Position numbers and translations under genes: made by a program. A stretch of 64,000 bases of DNA from Myxococcus qinghaiensis. Its GTDB lineage: Bacteria; Myxococcota; Myxococcia; Myxococcales; Myxococcaceae. The notes under the pieces were generated by a model. It was not told the origin of the DNA, ran no database searches, and saw only the letters and a list, made by a program, of their open reading frames with translations. Positions 18,023 through 26,607 of the stretch are shown here, piece after piece (the first letter of the stretch is position 1; each line of letters opens with the position of its first letter). Location: the NCBI RefSeq assembly GCF_024198215.1, contig NZ_JAKCFA010000016.1, positions 186,001 through 250,000 on the forward strand, read 5' to 3'.

Positions 18023-18084
18023 GGCGTCTCTCGGGGAAGGGGGCCGGTGGGAGCCGCGCATCGGCGGCACGGGACGGGTCCTTC

Positions 18085-18099
18085 GCAATGCATGTGCCA
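18085..18099 (-). promoter_or_regulatory. sigma-54 (-24/-12) promoter upstream of the sigma gene
   Basis: The minus strand reads TGGCAC-ATGCA-TTGC, matching the sigma-54 consensus TGGCAC-N5-TTGC, with correct GG to GC spacing. It points at the sigma gene, whose ATG is about 63 bp downstream, leaving a leader of roughly 50 nt. The remaining part of the 304-bp gap to 18327 shows no gene. Confidence 0.6.
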
Positions 18100-18327
18100 C
18101 GGCACTTGCGGACCGTTTCCCAGTGAATGCGAGGGTTTGCATCACCGGGTCAGGGTGCTTAAGGGCGGTGCCCTTTCGTTTTTACAGGGGGCTGATCCGA
18201 AGACTCTTCCGACTGTTTTCCGGCCAACGGTGGGAGAGGGTGGGGCACCTGGAGGCATGCGGGCGAGCAAGGCGGCGGTTGTGCGACGCGTGTCTGCGGC
18301 CGGCCGCGTCGTCGCCACCTTGGGGGG

Positions 18328-18774
18328 ATGGAGAACCTGTTCCAGCTCTTCGCGGTGTCGGCGGTGGTGATGGGGGTGTCGCAGACCATCGCCCGCGAGC
18401 GCATCTTCGCGTCGCTGCGCGCGCGGCTGGGTGGGAAGGACACGTGGTGGGGCTACCTGGTGTCGTGCCCCTACTGCCTGTCGCACTACGTGGCCTTCGT
18501 GCTGGTGCCGCTCACGGGGACGTACGCCATCGACGTGGTGGTGGGCGGCTGGCCGGGGTGGGTGCTGAGCTGGGTGTTGTCCTCGCTGCTCATCACCGTC
18601 ATCGCCGCCTTCTATCGGGTCATCTTCTGGTTCGTGGATGAGAGCCAGGGCCTGGTGAAGCGACGGCAGCGGACGGAGGAGGAGGAGATCGCGACGAAGC
18701 GGCTGGTGAGGAAGCAGGTGGAGCAGCAGGTCTCCGCCGCTGACGAGGACTCCGCGCCGCCGGCGCCGCACTGA
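18328..18774 (+). CDS. DUF1360-like membrane protein, 148 aa
   Basis: A small integral membrane protein. It has an N-terminal hydrophobic helix (LFQLFAVSAVVMGVSQTIA), the hallmark CPYCLSHYVAF motif near residue 46 (Cys-Pro-x-Cys followed by His), and two further hydrophobic segments before a charged C-terminal tail rich in Glu, Arg and Lys. The CPxC-x-S-H pattern is typical of DUF1360 proteins, whose function is unknown. The start has a G-rich run just upstream. It is followed by the larger membrane protein on the same strand after 78 bp. Confidence 0.72.
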   Translation: MENLFQLFAVSAVVMGVSQTIARERIFASLRARLGGKDTWWGYLVSCPYCLSHYVAFVLVPLTGTYAIDVVVGGWPGWVLSWVLSSLLITVIAAFYRVIFWFVDESQGLVKRRQRTEEEEIATKRLVRKQVEQQVSAADEDSAPPAPH

Positions 18775-18852
18775 TTTCGTGGGGCGTGCCCGGACCGGGC
18801 TACCCGTCCCCCTGCTCGGCATGCGAAGAACGCCTCCCTCCGAAGGGAAGCG

Positions 18853-21225
18853 ATGGCGGACGAATCGAAGCAGGTGGTGGACGGCCCGAGGACGCGACGC
18901 GCCTGGGGGCTGCTCGCGCTGATGGTGCTGCCGCCGGTGGGGTTCTTCTTCCGGGCGGTCTTCTGGAGCGACGTCTTCATCGCCGGCGACACGCTGCGCG
19001 CCTTCTATCCGATGAGGGCCTTCTGGGCCGCGCGGGTGGCCGTGTTCGATGGGCCGGAGTGGTTCGCCTTCGACGGCTTCGGACAGTCCTTCCTGGGAAT
19101 CTTCATCTCGGGCGCGTTCCACCCCACGACGCTGCTGCACCTGGTGCTGCCGCTCGGCGTGGCGGTGAAGGCCACCATCCTCTCCTGCTACCCCGTGGCG
19201 TTGCTCGGGACCTGGGCGCTGCTGCGACAGTACGACGTGCCTCGCGCCGGGGCCTTCTTCGCGGCCCTCTGCTTCACGTTCAGCGGCTACCTGGTCTGCA
19301 TCACCAACAATCCGACCTACCTGCTCGCGGCGAGCGTGGTGCCCGCCGCGCTCTGGGGGGCGGTCCGCTTCCTGCGAGCTCCCTCGGTGGGGCGACTGGG
19401 GGTGGGCGCGGGGCTGCTGGCGCTGGTGGCCTTCGCGGGGGATGCGCAGGGTTTCGCGATGGCGAACGCGCTCGTCGTGCTCGTGGCCGCCGTGGACCCG
19501 GAGGTGGGCGCGTGGCGACGGCGGCTGGGGGGCTGCGCGGTGTTGGTGGTGACGGGGGGGCTTCTGGCCGCGCCGCAGTTGTCTCCGGCGGTGGGGCTGG
19601 TGCTCTCGGGTGAGCCCGGGGCTCGCTCGGCGGTGGAGGCGCAGCGGTTCTCGCTCCATCCGTTGCGCCTGTGGGAACTCCTGGCGGGGCCGTACCTGGC
19701 GGACAAGGAGGGGCTGCGCGGAATCCCGGAGTTGGTCGTGCGCCACCTGGTTCCGTCGGGAGGGTTTGGTCGCGTCTGGGTGGACTCCATCTATGTCGGG
19801 ACCCCGGCCTGTGTGCTGGCATTGGGAGGGCTCATCGCCTCCGCGCGGCGTCCTCGTGCGTGGGTATTGGCGGGGGCGTGGTTGTTGTTGCTCGCGCTGA
19901 GCCTGGGGGATGCGCTGCCTGTCTATGGATGGGTGTATCAGGTGTTCCCGCCGTGGCGGCCGTTTCGCTACCCGGAGAAGCTGGTGCCGCTCGTGACGCT
20001 GGGGTTGGCGGTGGCGGCGGGGCTGGGGTGGAAGCGGTGTCTGGGAGAAGGTGGCAACCGCCGGGCCGTGATTGGCGCGGGTGTCTTCGTGGCGCTCCTC
20101 GGGGGAGGGGTGGCGCTGGGGGAGGCGGCGTCGGGGTGGTGGACGAAGAGCTGGTTGTTGCCCCGTTGGCCCGAGGTGCCTTCTCCGGTGGTGGGGGGCC
20201 TGTCTGGCAATGTCGTGTGGACGGGGGCGATGACGGCGGTGCTCGCGCTGGCGTGCGTGGCGCTGGTCCATTTCCAGGGGATGCGGAGGCTGAGTGGAGG
20301 GCTGTTGGTGGCGCTCGAGTTCGGCGCGTTGCTGTGGGCGCACGAGCCGCTGTACGTGCTCGCGCCCGCGGAGCTGCTCGACACGCCACCGCCTTTCGCG
20401 GAGGCGGTGCTGCGGTCGGTGCCGCCGGGGGAGCCGGTGCGCGTGGTCACAGCGGTGCGCAGCGTCAACCATGAGCGGAGCGTGCCGGGGCTCGACTATC
20501 ACGGGAGGATGGGGCTCGCGTTCCTGACGGGGCTGCTTCCGGACACGACGACGCTGTGGGGCATCGAGAGCGCGAACGGCTACATGCCAGGGGAGAGCGT
20601 GCGGGTGCGGCGACTGCGCGAGGACCTGGCGCACTGGTTCGGCCAGGTCGCGCCCCGACTCGCCACGCCGTTCTCCGTGCACAGCGTTCAGGCCGGAGGC
20701 GGGCAGGTGTTGCCTCCGTCGTCGCAGGTGGTGGCGGAGGACCCGTTGTTCGGCACGAAGCTGGTGGTGCATCCGGAGGCGGTGCCTCGGGTGTTGCTGG
20801 CGCGGCCTCGCTGCGTGGAGGGGATGGAAGAGGCGCTGAAGCTCTTGCTGACGCCCTCGCTTCCTCCTCGTGACACCGCCGTCGTGGAGTGCACGGTGGC
20901 GCTGCCCGAGGCGTCGGAAGCCCTGACGGGCACGGTGAAGGTGGAGCGGCCCTCACCCGAGCGGCTCGTCGTGGACGTGGAGGCGTCCGAGGCGGCGGTG
21001 CTCGTCGTGAATGACGCGTTTCAGCCGGGATGGACGGCGACGGTCGACGGCAGCGAGGTGCCCATCCTTGCCGCGAATGTCGCGGTCCGCGCGGTGGCGG
21101 TGCCAGCGGGTCAACACCGGGTGGAGATGCTCTACCGGACGCCAGGGCTTCGCGTGGGGCTGCTCATCGGCCTTGGGACGTTGCTGACGCTGTGTCTGCT
21201 GGGGGTTGCGCGGCGCGCTCGCTGA
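18853..21225 (+). CDS. YfhO-like polytopic membrane protein, 790 aa
   Basis: Multiple hydrophobic segments from about residue 18 to 480, a large extracytoplasmic loop/domain and a final C-terminal helix (LLIGLGTLLTLCLLGVA). The N-terminal GDTLRAFYPMR resembles the Asp-containing first loop of YfhO and related GT-C-type proteins, and the C-terminal ~200 residues end in the beta-domain with DAFQPGWTATVDGSEVPI, a very typical YfhO ending. By family it may transfer or modify envelope sugars; no substrate can be read. Convergent with the immunity gene downstream, with only 31 bp between. Confidence 0.8.
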   Translation: MADESKQVVDGPRTRRAWGLLALMVLPPVGFFFRAVFWSDVFIAGDTLRAFYPMRAFWAARVAVFDGPEWFAFDGFGQSFLGIFISGAFHPTTLLHLVLPLGVAVKATILSCYPVALLGTWALLRQYDVPRAGAFFAALCFTFSGYLVCITNNPTYLLAASVVPAALWGAVRFLRAPSVGRLGVGAGLLALVAFAGDAQGFAMANALVVLVAAVDPEVGAWRRRLGGCAVLVVTGGLLAAPQLSPAVGLVLSGEPGARSAVEAQRFSLHPLRLWELLAGPYLADKEGLRGIPELVVRHLVPSGGFGRVWVDSIYVGTPACVLALGGLIASARRPRAWVLAGAWLLLLALSLGDALPVYGWVYQVFPPWRPFRYPEKLVPLVTLGLAVAAGLGWKRCLGEGGNRRAVIGAGVFVALLGGGVALGEAASGWWTKSWLLPRWPEVPSPVVGGLSGNVVWTGAMTAVLALACVALVHFQGMRRLSGGLLVALEFGALLWAHEPLYVLAPAELLDTPPPFAEAVLRSVPPGEPVRVVTAVRSVNHERSVPGLDYHGRMGLAFLTGLLPDTTTLWGIESANGYMPGESVRVRRLREDLAHWFGQVAPRLATPFSVHSVQAGGGQVLPPSSQVVAEDPLFGTKLVVHPEAVPRVLLARPRCVEGMEEALKLLLTPSLPPRDTAVVECTVALPEASEALTGTVKVERPSPERLVVDVEASEAAVLVVNDAFQPGWTATVDGSEVPILAANVAVRAVAVPAGQHRVEMLYRTPGLRVGLLIGLGTLLTLCLLGVARRAR

Positions 21226-21256
21226 GGCAGCGAGGTGGACTCGGCTCCGCTTGCTC

Positions 21257-21970
21257 CTACCGCTGCGCTTGGAGCGGCTTCAACAGCCCTGCCCGGTCCA
21301 GTTGTTCGCGCACCGTCTCGGCCAGCGCGAGATGCTCCGAGTTGCTGGCGGTGAATCGCTCGGGCGTAAGGATGATGAGGGTTCCCTTGTCCGCCACGGG
21401 CTCGATGCGCACGGGGGCGGGGAGTGGTGGCAACGTGCCCCGATTCCGTGAAAGGTATGTCCCCCATCCCACGAACGTGCCGGGATCCGCGCATTCCGAT
21501 ACGGCGTCCCGATGGTTGTCGGACGTGAAGACCCCCCATTCAGGGGCCCATGCCCGCACCATCGCGCTCATCACTTGAGTGAGCACAGATGCCGAAAGGA
21601 CTCGCCCCGCGACATCCCCTTTGGCCGGAGGGGTCCAGACACAGAGGTCCACTGTCTCAGGCGATGGAGAGCCACAAGAGAAATTGACCACACTGCTCGC
21701 GTTCGACTCCCCATTCCACGCAGCGAAGAAGATCTCACCATCCGCCAACTGATACTTCTTCTTTGCAAACAAGCCGAGAAGGGTTTCAGCGCGCGGCACG
21801 AACTCGCCTTTGAGGGCGACGTCCCGCGATGCAGCCTGTTCAAACCATCTTGAAAGGATTGGGTCCACAGAGGACAGGCTCTGAAATAGAAGCGCTGCCC
21901 TCCGAGAGTACACTTCTAGCGGCTCGGGTCGCCCAGGCCAATACACGCCTGAATAATAGGTTTCGGTCAT
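21257..21970 (-). CDS. Imm52-like immunity protein, 237 aa
   Basis: Resembles the Imm52 family: starts MTETYYSGVYWPGRPEPLEV, with a conserved LDLCVW-like strand, MSAMVRAWAPEWGVFTSDNH in the middle, and VGWGTYLS. No signal peptide, so it acts in the cytosol. Its gene begins 12 bp after the stop of the Tox-REase-5 toxin gene, same strand. Imm52 proteins are usual partners of Tox-REase-5 toxins, so it most likely binds and blocks the neighbouring nuclease. Pairing is by family and position. Confidence 0.85.
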   Translation of the reverse strand: MTETYYSGVYWPGRPEPLEVYSRRAALLFQSLSSVDPILSRWFEQAASRDVALKGEFVPRAETLLGLFAKKKYQLADGEIFFAAWNGESNASSVVNFSCGSPSPETVDLCVWTPPAKGDVAGRVLSASVLTQVMSAMVRAWAPEWGVFTSDNHRDAVSECADPGTFVGWGTYLSRNRGTLPPLPAPVRIEPVADKGTLIILTPERFTASNSEHLALAETVREQLDRAGLLKPLQAQR

Positions 21971-21982
21971 CCAGTGGGGCCC

Positions 21983-23419
21983 TCAGTTCGGCGGTGTGTG
22001 GATGACTGAGATTCTCCCCAAGCCATTTCGCTTGAAGAGAACTCGCACGTAGTCCGCGACCTTGCTCTCCGCGAAGTGCCACTCAATGGGGAATCCACGG
22101 GAGACACGCTGTTGACTCCTGGCCTGCTTGATCATGCCCATGAACCCCTCAAACCACGCTCCTTGCTCCACGGCCTGTCCAAGAAATTTCTCATAGCCTG
22201 GACCTTTGGCCTCTAGCAACGAGACACCATTGAACCCATCGAACTTCACATCGTCGATGTCGTAGACCTGTCCCTCGGGCGCAGAGGCAATCTGGGCCTG
22301 ATATCTTCGTGCGGGCTCCTCCATGTGCTCATTGGCGGGCCGCCACCTCCCGGGCCCCTTGGGTGGCCCCCCTTGCTTCGTGGCCATGCTTGCTCGTTGG
22401 AGGATGATGCCCGCGCCGGGACCTCCGCTCAGCACCGCCGCCGCGCGGCCTGCTGGCACCGCGATTCGTCTCATGACGAGCGCGCCCTGGGCGGACAGAG
22501 ACAGCACCGGTACCTCCGCGGTGGCGAGCGTCGCACCTTGCAGCGTGCGAGTGGCCGCCGACGCCGTGCCCCAGGTGGCGATGAGGTTCGTCACCAGCTT
22601 GGAGACGGCCTGCACCTGCTCGCCCCGTGTCATGTACTGGAAGTGCTCCAGATACTGGGGCGAGGAGGCCAGCAGCGCCGCCACTGCGGCGGGCATCTGT
22701 CGGAGTGCCGCGAGGTTGTCAGCGGGCGAGGTCGAGAAGAACTGCCCCACCGCCATCGCCAGTCCGACAAAAGCCTCCTCGGCTCCGTCCAGTGTGCGGC
22801 TCAGGTAGTCCGCATCGTCGTGGACGTCCGCGAAAGCGCCTCCTCCCGTCTCCTCCAATCGTGCGTTCAACTGCTGGAAGACACCGCCCTTGCCCGAGTA
22901 GAAGACGCCCAGCTCGAACTGGCCGGCCCGAAAGGCTCCCTCCTTCCACTCCACGGCGCCCACGCGCTGCTGTGTCTGTCCGCTGCGCACCCACGCGAGG
23001 CATCCATCAGGACGGAGGACCGCCAGTTGCGTGAATCGCCCCACCCGTCGCACCAGCTCGGCACGCGACACCTCGCCCGCGTCCAGCACCTCGCGCAACA
23101 TGAAGCCCACGGCGACACGGGCCGGGAACTGCCCCAGCGTCACGTCCTTGCCGAGCAACACCTCCAGCAGCCGTGCCGCCTGCGTCGCCGTAAGAGAGTC
23201 ACCTGCGACGGGGCGCGAGTCGCGGTCCTCCAACCCCGCGCCGCGAAGCAACTCATCGAACGCATCACTCCGCTGTCCTCGGGGATGCCGACCCTCCGGA
23301 GCCCTCTCCCCGAGGAGCCCGGAACGCTGCTGGAGCGTGCCCCTCCGCGTCGAGGGTTCAACTCCAGCGCATCCCGTGACGAAGAGAGCGGCGCACAGCA
23401 TCCAGAGGCCAGCACGCAT
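21983..23419 (-). CDS. lipoprotein polymorphic toxin with C-terminal Tox-REase-5 nuclease domain, 478 aa
   Basis: The N-terminus is a lipoprotein signal (MRAGLWMLCAALFVTGCAG, lipobox VTGC). The middle ~300 residues are a myxobacterial carrier region with little else to recognise, including a short hydrophobic stretch around residues 290-320. The last ~100 residues form a Tox-REase-5 domain: EGQVYDIDDVKFDGF, then SLLEAKGPGYEKF (D...ExK-type nuclease site), ending with ISVIHTPP. The immunity gene follows after 12 bp. The lipoprotein plus variable C-terminal toxin layout is like the SitA toxins passed between myxobacteria by outer-membrane exchange. That delivery route is an inference. Confidence 0.85.
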   Translation of the reverse strand: MRAGLWMLCAALFVTGCAGVEPSTRRGTLQQRSGLLGERAPEGRHPRGQRSDAFDELLRGAGLEDRDSRPVAGDSLTATQAARLLEVLLGKDVTLGQFPARVAVGFMLREVLDAGEVSRAELVRRVGRFTQLAVLRPDGCLAWVRSGQTQQRVGAVEWKEGAFRAGQFELGVFYSGKGGVFQQLNARLEETGGGAFADVHDDADYLSRTLDGAEEAFVGLAMAVGQFFSTSPADNLAALRQMPAAVAALLASSPQYLEHFQYMTRGEQVQAVSKLVTNLIATWGTASAATRTLQGATLATAEVPVLSLSAQGALVMRRIAVPAGRAAAVLSGGPGAGIILQRASMATKQGGPPKGPGRWRPANEHMEEPARRYQAQIASAPEGQVYDIDDVKFDGFNGVSLLEAKGPGYEKFLGQAVEQGAWFEGFMGMIKQARSQQRVSRGFPIEWHFAESKVADYVRVLFKRNGLGRISVIHTPPN

Positions 23420-23460
23420 TCTTCATCCCCATGCCTCGCACCAAGGAAGGCGAGCAGACT

Positions 23461-23474
23461 GAATGCTGGCATTC
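23461..23474. promoter_or_regulatory. palindrome upstream of the toxin gene
   Basis: GAATGC-TG-GCATTC, a 6-bp perfect inverted repeat with a 2-base centre, ~42 bp before the toxin ATG. A possible operator; no bound regulator is known. Confidence 0.3.
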
Positions 23475-23616
23475 CTGGCTGACAAGGCAGAGGGGAACCG
23501 ACTGCGCGGTGGAGTTTCGCGGCATCACGCCGACATGCCTCGGAGCTCCGTCCCGTTGCTGAGCGTCACCGAGCGCGGTGTGGCGTGGCTTCTCCTGTCT
23601 CGCACCGCGCCATCGC

Positions 23617-24951
23617 TCACGGTGACGCGGCGCGAAGCTGCTTGAGGACCCTCTCGAGCACCTGTCGCTGGAGGTGTTTCTCGGGAATGGACGCCCGCTC
23701 CATCTCACCCAGGGCCTCCGTCAGCACGCGTATCGCCCGCTCACGTTCACCTCGTGCACTGAGGATGCGCGCATGTCCCGCGAGGACCATGCCTCGCGAA
23801 GCGTCCTTCGCGAGCGCCAGCGCGCGCTCACTGGCCGCCAGTGCCTGGTCCTTCCGCCCCGCCATCAGATGAAGCGTGGCCAGCCGCGCGGGTGGGTTGT
23901 AGTCCTCCGGCAGCTCCCGCTCACTGCGCTCCAATTGCGAGATGGCGGCATCCGGTCGGTTCAGCAACGCCACCGCCATCACCCGATGCGAGTCGAGCGC
24001 GGCCCGTTCCTCTGCACTGCCCGCGCTCGCGGCCTGCTGCTCCAGGAAGCGCCACCACGCCTCCGCCAGCTCGCGCATGCGTGCTTCATCCCCAGTGACT
24101 TCGTGGGCCTCGCACTCCACCTCGTACAGCGACGAGCGCTGTGCTGGCGTGAGCGTGTCATCGGGCTCCTCCCGCGCTCGTGCCGCCTCCCGCGCGAGCC
24201 GGGCCCTCAGCGTGCGCGCCTCCTCCGTGTCCGCATCCAGCGCGCAGCCCATGCCCACGTACAGCACCCGCGTGCGGTCATCCACGCGCGCCAGGCGCGG
24301 CAGTTCCTGGGTCGCCGCTCGCATGCAGCCGACCGCATCCCCCAGCGCGGCGAGCGACTTGAGCCAGGACACGACGACCCCGGCCCGACGCGGGTCCTCC
24401 GGCGTCCAATGCTCCACGGCCCGCTGATACGCCCCCGCGGCCTCCGCGGGGTTGCCCGCGAGCACGAGCGCATCCGCCCGTGCCAGCTCCTCACCGCCTG
24501 TGAGCCCCCGCCGGAAGGCCCGCTCACCCTGGTCGAGCAACCCCAGCACCTGGGGCACGGACACCGCGCCCAGCGAGCGCACCAGGACCGTCCCCTGCGC
24601 CGGCTCCAGGACGAGCACCGTGGGCCACGTGTCCACCGGATATCTCTGAAGAAAAGCCACGTTCTCCAAGGCATCCGTGTCGACGGCGAGCCAGACGAAG
24701 CGGCCCGCCTGCTCCCCCAACGCGGGCGAAGTCAGCACCGTCGACCGCATCGAACGACACGACTGGCACCAGGGCGCCCACGCCTCCACGAACACGGGCC
24801 GCTGTGTCTCCCGCGCCTCCAGGAGCGCCCTTTCCCAATCATTCTCGATGAATACGGGTCCTCCTTTTGTTATGCCGCGCTGCGTCGAAGGGCTGCTGGA
24901 AGCACAGCCCCAGAGCAGGAGCAGGACTCCAAGGACGGGTCTCATCGCCAT
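23617..24951 (-). CDS. thioredoxin-family lipoprotein with TPR-type repeats, 444 aa
   Basis: The signal peptide has a lipobox (LLLLWGCASS). A thioredoxin fold follows with the active site WAPWCQSCRSM around residues 50-60 (CxxC is C-Q-S-C) and VAFLQRYPVDTWPTVLVLEP with the cis-Pro loop. After residue ~150 the sequence is helical and TPR-like (LERSERELPEDYNPPARLAT, GRKDQALAASERALAL). Long upstream frame sequence is discarded, because ATG 24951 with GGAGAG just before it starts the lipoprotein signal; ATG 24945 is also possible. Likely an envelope disulfide or thiol handling protein; partner unknown. It lies upstream of the toxin, same strand, 197 bp apart. Confidence 0.78.
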   Translation of the reverse strand: MAMRPVLGVLLLLWGCASSSPSTQRGITKGGPVFIENDWERALLEARETQRPVFVEAWAPWCQSCRSMRSTVLTSPALGEQAGRFVWLAVDTDALENVAFLQRYPVDTWPTVLVLEPAQGTVLVRSLGAVSVPQVLGLLDQGERAFRRGLTGGEELARADALVLAGNPAEAAGAYQRAVEHWTPEDPRRAGVVVSWLKSLAALGDAVGCMRAATQELPRLARVDDRTRVLYVGMGCALDADTEEARTLRARLAREAARAREEPDDTLTPAQRSSLYEVECEAHEVTGDEARMRELAEAWWRFLEQQAASAGSAEERAALDSHRVMAVALLNRPDAAISQLERSERELPEDYNPPARLATLHLMAGRKDQALAASERALALAKDASRGMVLAGHARILSARGERERAIRVLTEALGEMERASIPEKHLQRQVLERVLKQLRAASP

Positions 24952-25090
24952 GGTCTCTCCAGGGAAGGCGTCGCGCTGGCGCCCCAGACATTCCCGAAAC
25001 CGGCCGGGTTCCCGCCCGTGACGCAACTTCCACGGGCCTCTGTGAGAAAATGACTGAAACGCCCAGCACCCCCATGGGCGGGAGCCCTTC

Positions 25091-26038
25091 ATGAGCCCCA
25101 TCGACCGCAACCGTCCCGCTTCCACGCCGCTCGCCTCGACGCAGACCTCGCGCACGGCCCTGAAGAACCCGCTGGGCGGACTGGTGGAGGCCGCGAAGAA
25201 CGGCCTGAAGGAAGTCCCTCGCTTCCTGGAGCAGGGCAAGGACGTCTTCGAGTCCACGCACCTGAGCGAAATCAAGAAGCTGTTCGGCGGGGACTCGAAG
25301 CCGGACCGGACGCAGGACGGCAAGCTGATGGGCGCCAAGGGGCAGACCTTCGCGCCGGGCACGCCGCTCAAGGACATCCCCGGCGTCACGCCGCAGAACA
25401 ATCCGAACCCGTCGAAGACCATCCTCTACGTCAACGGCATCATGACGCCGGCGGCCAACCAGCTCAGCGAGATGAAGTCCATCGCCGAGAAGGCGGATGC
25501 GCGCGTCATCGGCATCCACAACGCGACGCAGGGAATCGTGGCGGACCTGGCCCAGTGCGTGGGCGACAAGCTGGACAAGGGCACCAACCCCGCCGTGGAC
25601 ACGCTGGCGGACACCGTCTACGGCGAGCTGAAGGCGGGCCGCGAGGTCCACCTGATGGGCTACAGCCAGGGCGGCCTCATCACCGCGCGCGCGCTGTTCG
25701 ACGTCGAGCGCCGGCTGCGCATCGAGGACGGCCTGTCCCCCGCGCAGGTCGAGAAGGCGATGAGCAAGCTGAGCGTGGAGACCTTCGGCGCCGCGTCCAC
25801 CAAGTACCCGGACGGCCCGAAGTACGTGCACTACATCAACAACGCGGACGCGGTGCCCACGCTCACCGGCCTGGGCGGCAGCTTCGACCCCGTCGCCTTC
25901 GCCAAGGACGCCGGCAAGGGCGCCGTCGTGCACCGCTTCACCGACGGCAACCTGAACCTCATCGGCAACCACATGCTGGACACGATGTACATGAAGCACC
26001 GCGTGCCCTTCGACGAGGCCCGCGCCGGCAACTTCTAG
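25091..26038 (+). CDS. lipase-like alpha/beta hydrolase, 315 aa
   Basis: The alpha/beta hydrolase core starts with ILYVNGIMTP (oxyanion-side strand) near residue 113, and has the nucleophile elbow GYSQGG around residues 190-195 (Ser192). Asp in NNADAVPTL and His in NHMLDTMYM near the C-terminus are candidate triad residues. The N-terminal ~100 residues are polar, Lys/Thr/Pro-rich and have no signal peptide or membrane helix. Start ATG 25091 has GGGAG seven bases upstream. Substrate is unknown. Such signal-less lipase-like proteins can be injected effectors, but nothing here shows that. Confidence 0.72.
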   Translation: MSPIDRNRPASTPLASTQTSRTALKNPLGGLVEAAKNGLKEVPRFLEQGKDVFESTHLSEIKKLFGGDSKPDRTQDGKLMGAKGQTFAPGTPLKDIPGVTPQNNPNPSKTILYVNGIMTPAANQLSEMKSIAEKADARVIGIHNATQGIVADLAQCVGDKLDKGTNPAVDTLADTVYGELKAGREVHLMGYSQGGLITARALFDVERRLRIEDGLSPAQVEKAMSKLSVETFGAASTKYPDGPKYVHYINNADAVPTLTGLGGSFDPVAFAKDAGKGAVVHRFTDGNLNLIGNHMLDTMYMKHRVPFDEARAGNF

Positions 26039-26070
26039 TTCCTGACGGCGGAAAGAAGGTCGGCGCCACG

Positions 26071-26092
26071 CCGGGGCACGGCCCTGCCCCGG
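26071..26092. terminator. bidirectional terminator-like hairpin
   Basis: Stem CCGGGGCA/TGCCCCGG with a 6-base loop, between the convergent hydrolase and MarR genes. No U-run; a GC-rich terminator is likely. Confidence 0.5.
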
Positions 26093-26115
26093 TGGAGTTC
26101 CCAGTCGGGGCGGCG

Positions 26116-26571
26116 CTAACCCTCTGTTTCAAGGTTCTGGACGACGCGCTGCAAGAGCTCCCGAAGGAGCGCCTTCTCCTTCTGCGTGAAGCCCGCGGTC
26201 GCCTCGTCCTCCCCGAGCATCAACGCCGCTTTCGCCTCGGGAAGCCGGGCGCGGGACTGGGAGGTGAGCGACGTGAGGCTCCCTCGCTTGTCCTCCGGGT
26301 TGGGCTCCCGCCGGATGACGCCGTCGCGCTCCATGCGCGCGAGCATCTCTGCCATCGTCGGCTGCTCCACGCGCGCCAGCTCCGCGAGCGTCTTCTGCGG
26401 CAACGTTCCCCCATCCTCCAGCGCAATCAACACGGGGAGCTGGCTCATGCCGAAGCCCAGCGGACGCAGCCGTGCCTCATGCAGCCGCATGAGCAGCCGT
26501 GACGCCCGGTTGATCCAATACGCCGACGTGGACTCGGGGTTCCAGGGACGTGCCTTGCGTTCATGTTGCAT
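26116..26571 (-). CDS. MarR-family transcriptional regulator, 151 aa
   Basis: The winged helix is clear: LARVEQPTMAEMLARMERDG (recognition helix region), then VIRREPNPEDKRGSLTSLT with the DxR wing motif, all around residues 66-105. The N- and C-terminal helices fit MarR dimerisation. The ATG at 26571 lies inside an inverted repeat shared with the divergent flavin monooxygenase gene and has no Shine-Dalgarno, so the mRNA may be leaderless. Probable repressor of itself and of the monooxygenase, responding to a small aromatic or drug-like ligand; the ligand is not identifiable. Confidence 0.88.
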   Translation of the reverse strand: MQHERKARPWNPESTSAYWINRASRLLMRLHEARLRPLGFGMSQLPVLIALEDGGTLPQKTLAELARVEQPTMAEMLARMERDGVIRREPNPEDKRGSLTSLTSQSRARLPEAKAALMLGEDEATAGFTQKEKALLRELLQRVVQNLETEG

Positions 26572-26607
26572 AGGGCCCTTTGTAATATTAGTTAGGGGCC
26601 TATGCAA
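26566..26607. promoter_or_regulatory. MarR-type operator with overlapping divergent promoters
   Basis: A 14-bp inverted repeat, arms TTGCATAGGGCCCT (26566-26579) and AGGGGCCTATGCAA (26594-26607), matching at 13 of 14 positions, with a 14-base AT-rich centre. The two ATG codons (26569-26571 and 26602-26604) lie in the arms. The centre contains TAATATTA, which can serve as a -10 element in both directions. Confidence 0.6.

Noticed and set aside
18142..20772. An 876-codon minus-strand frame antisense to the YfhO-like gene
   Set aside because: Rich in His, Pro, Arg and Gln with no motif; opposite strand has a typical membrane protein.
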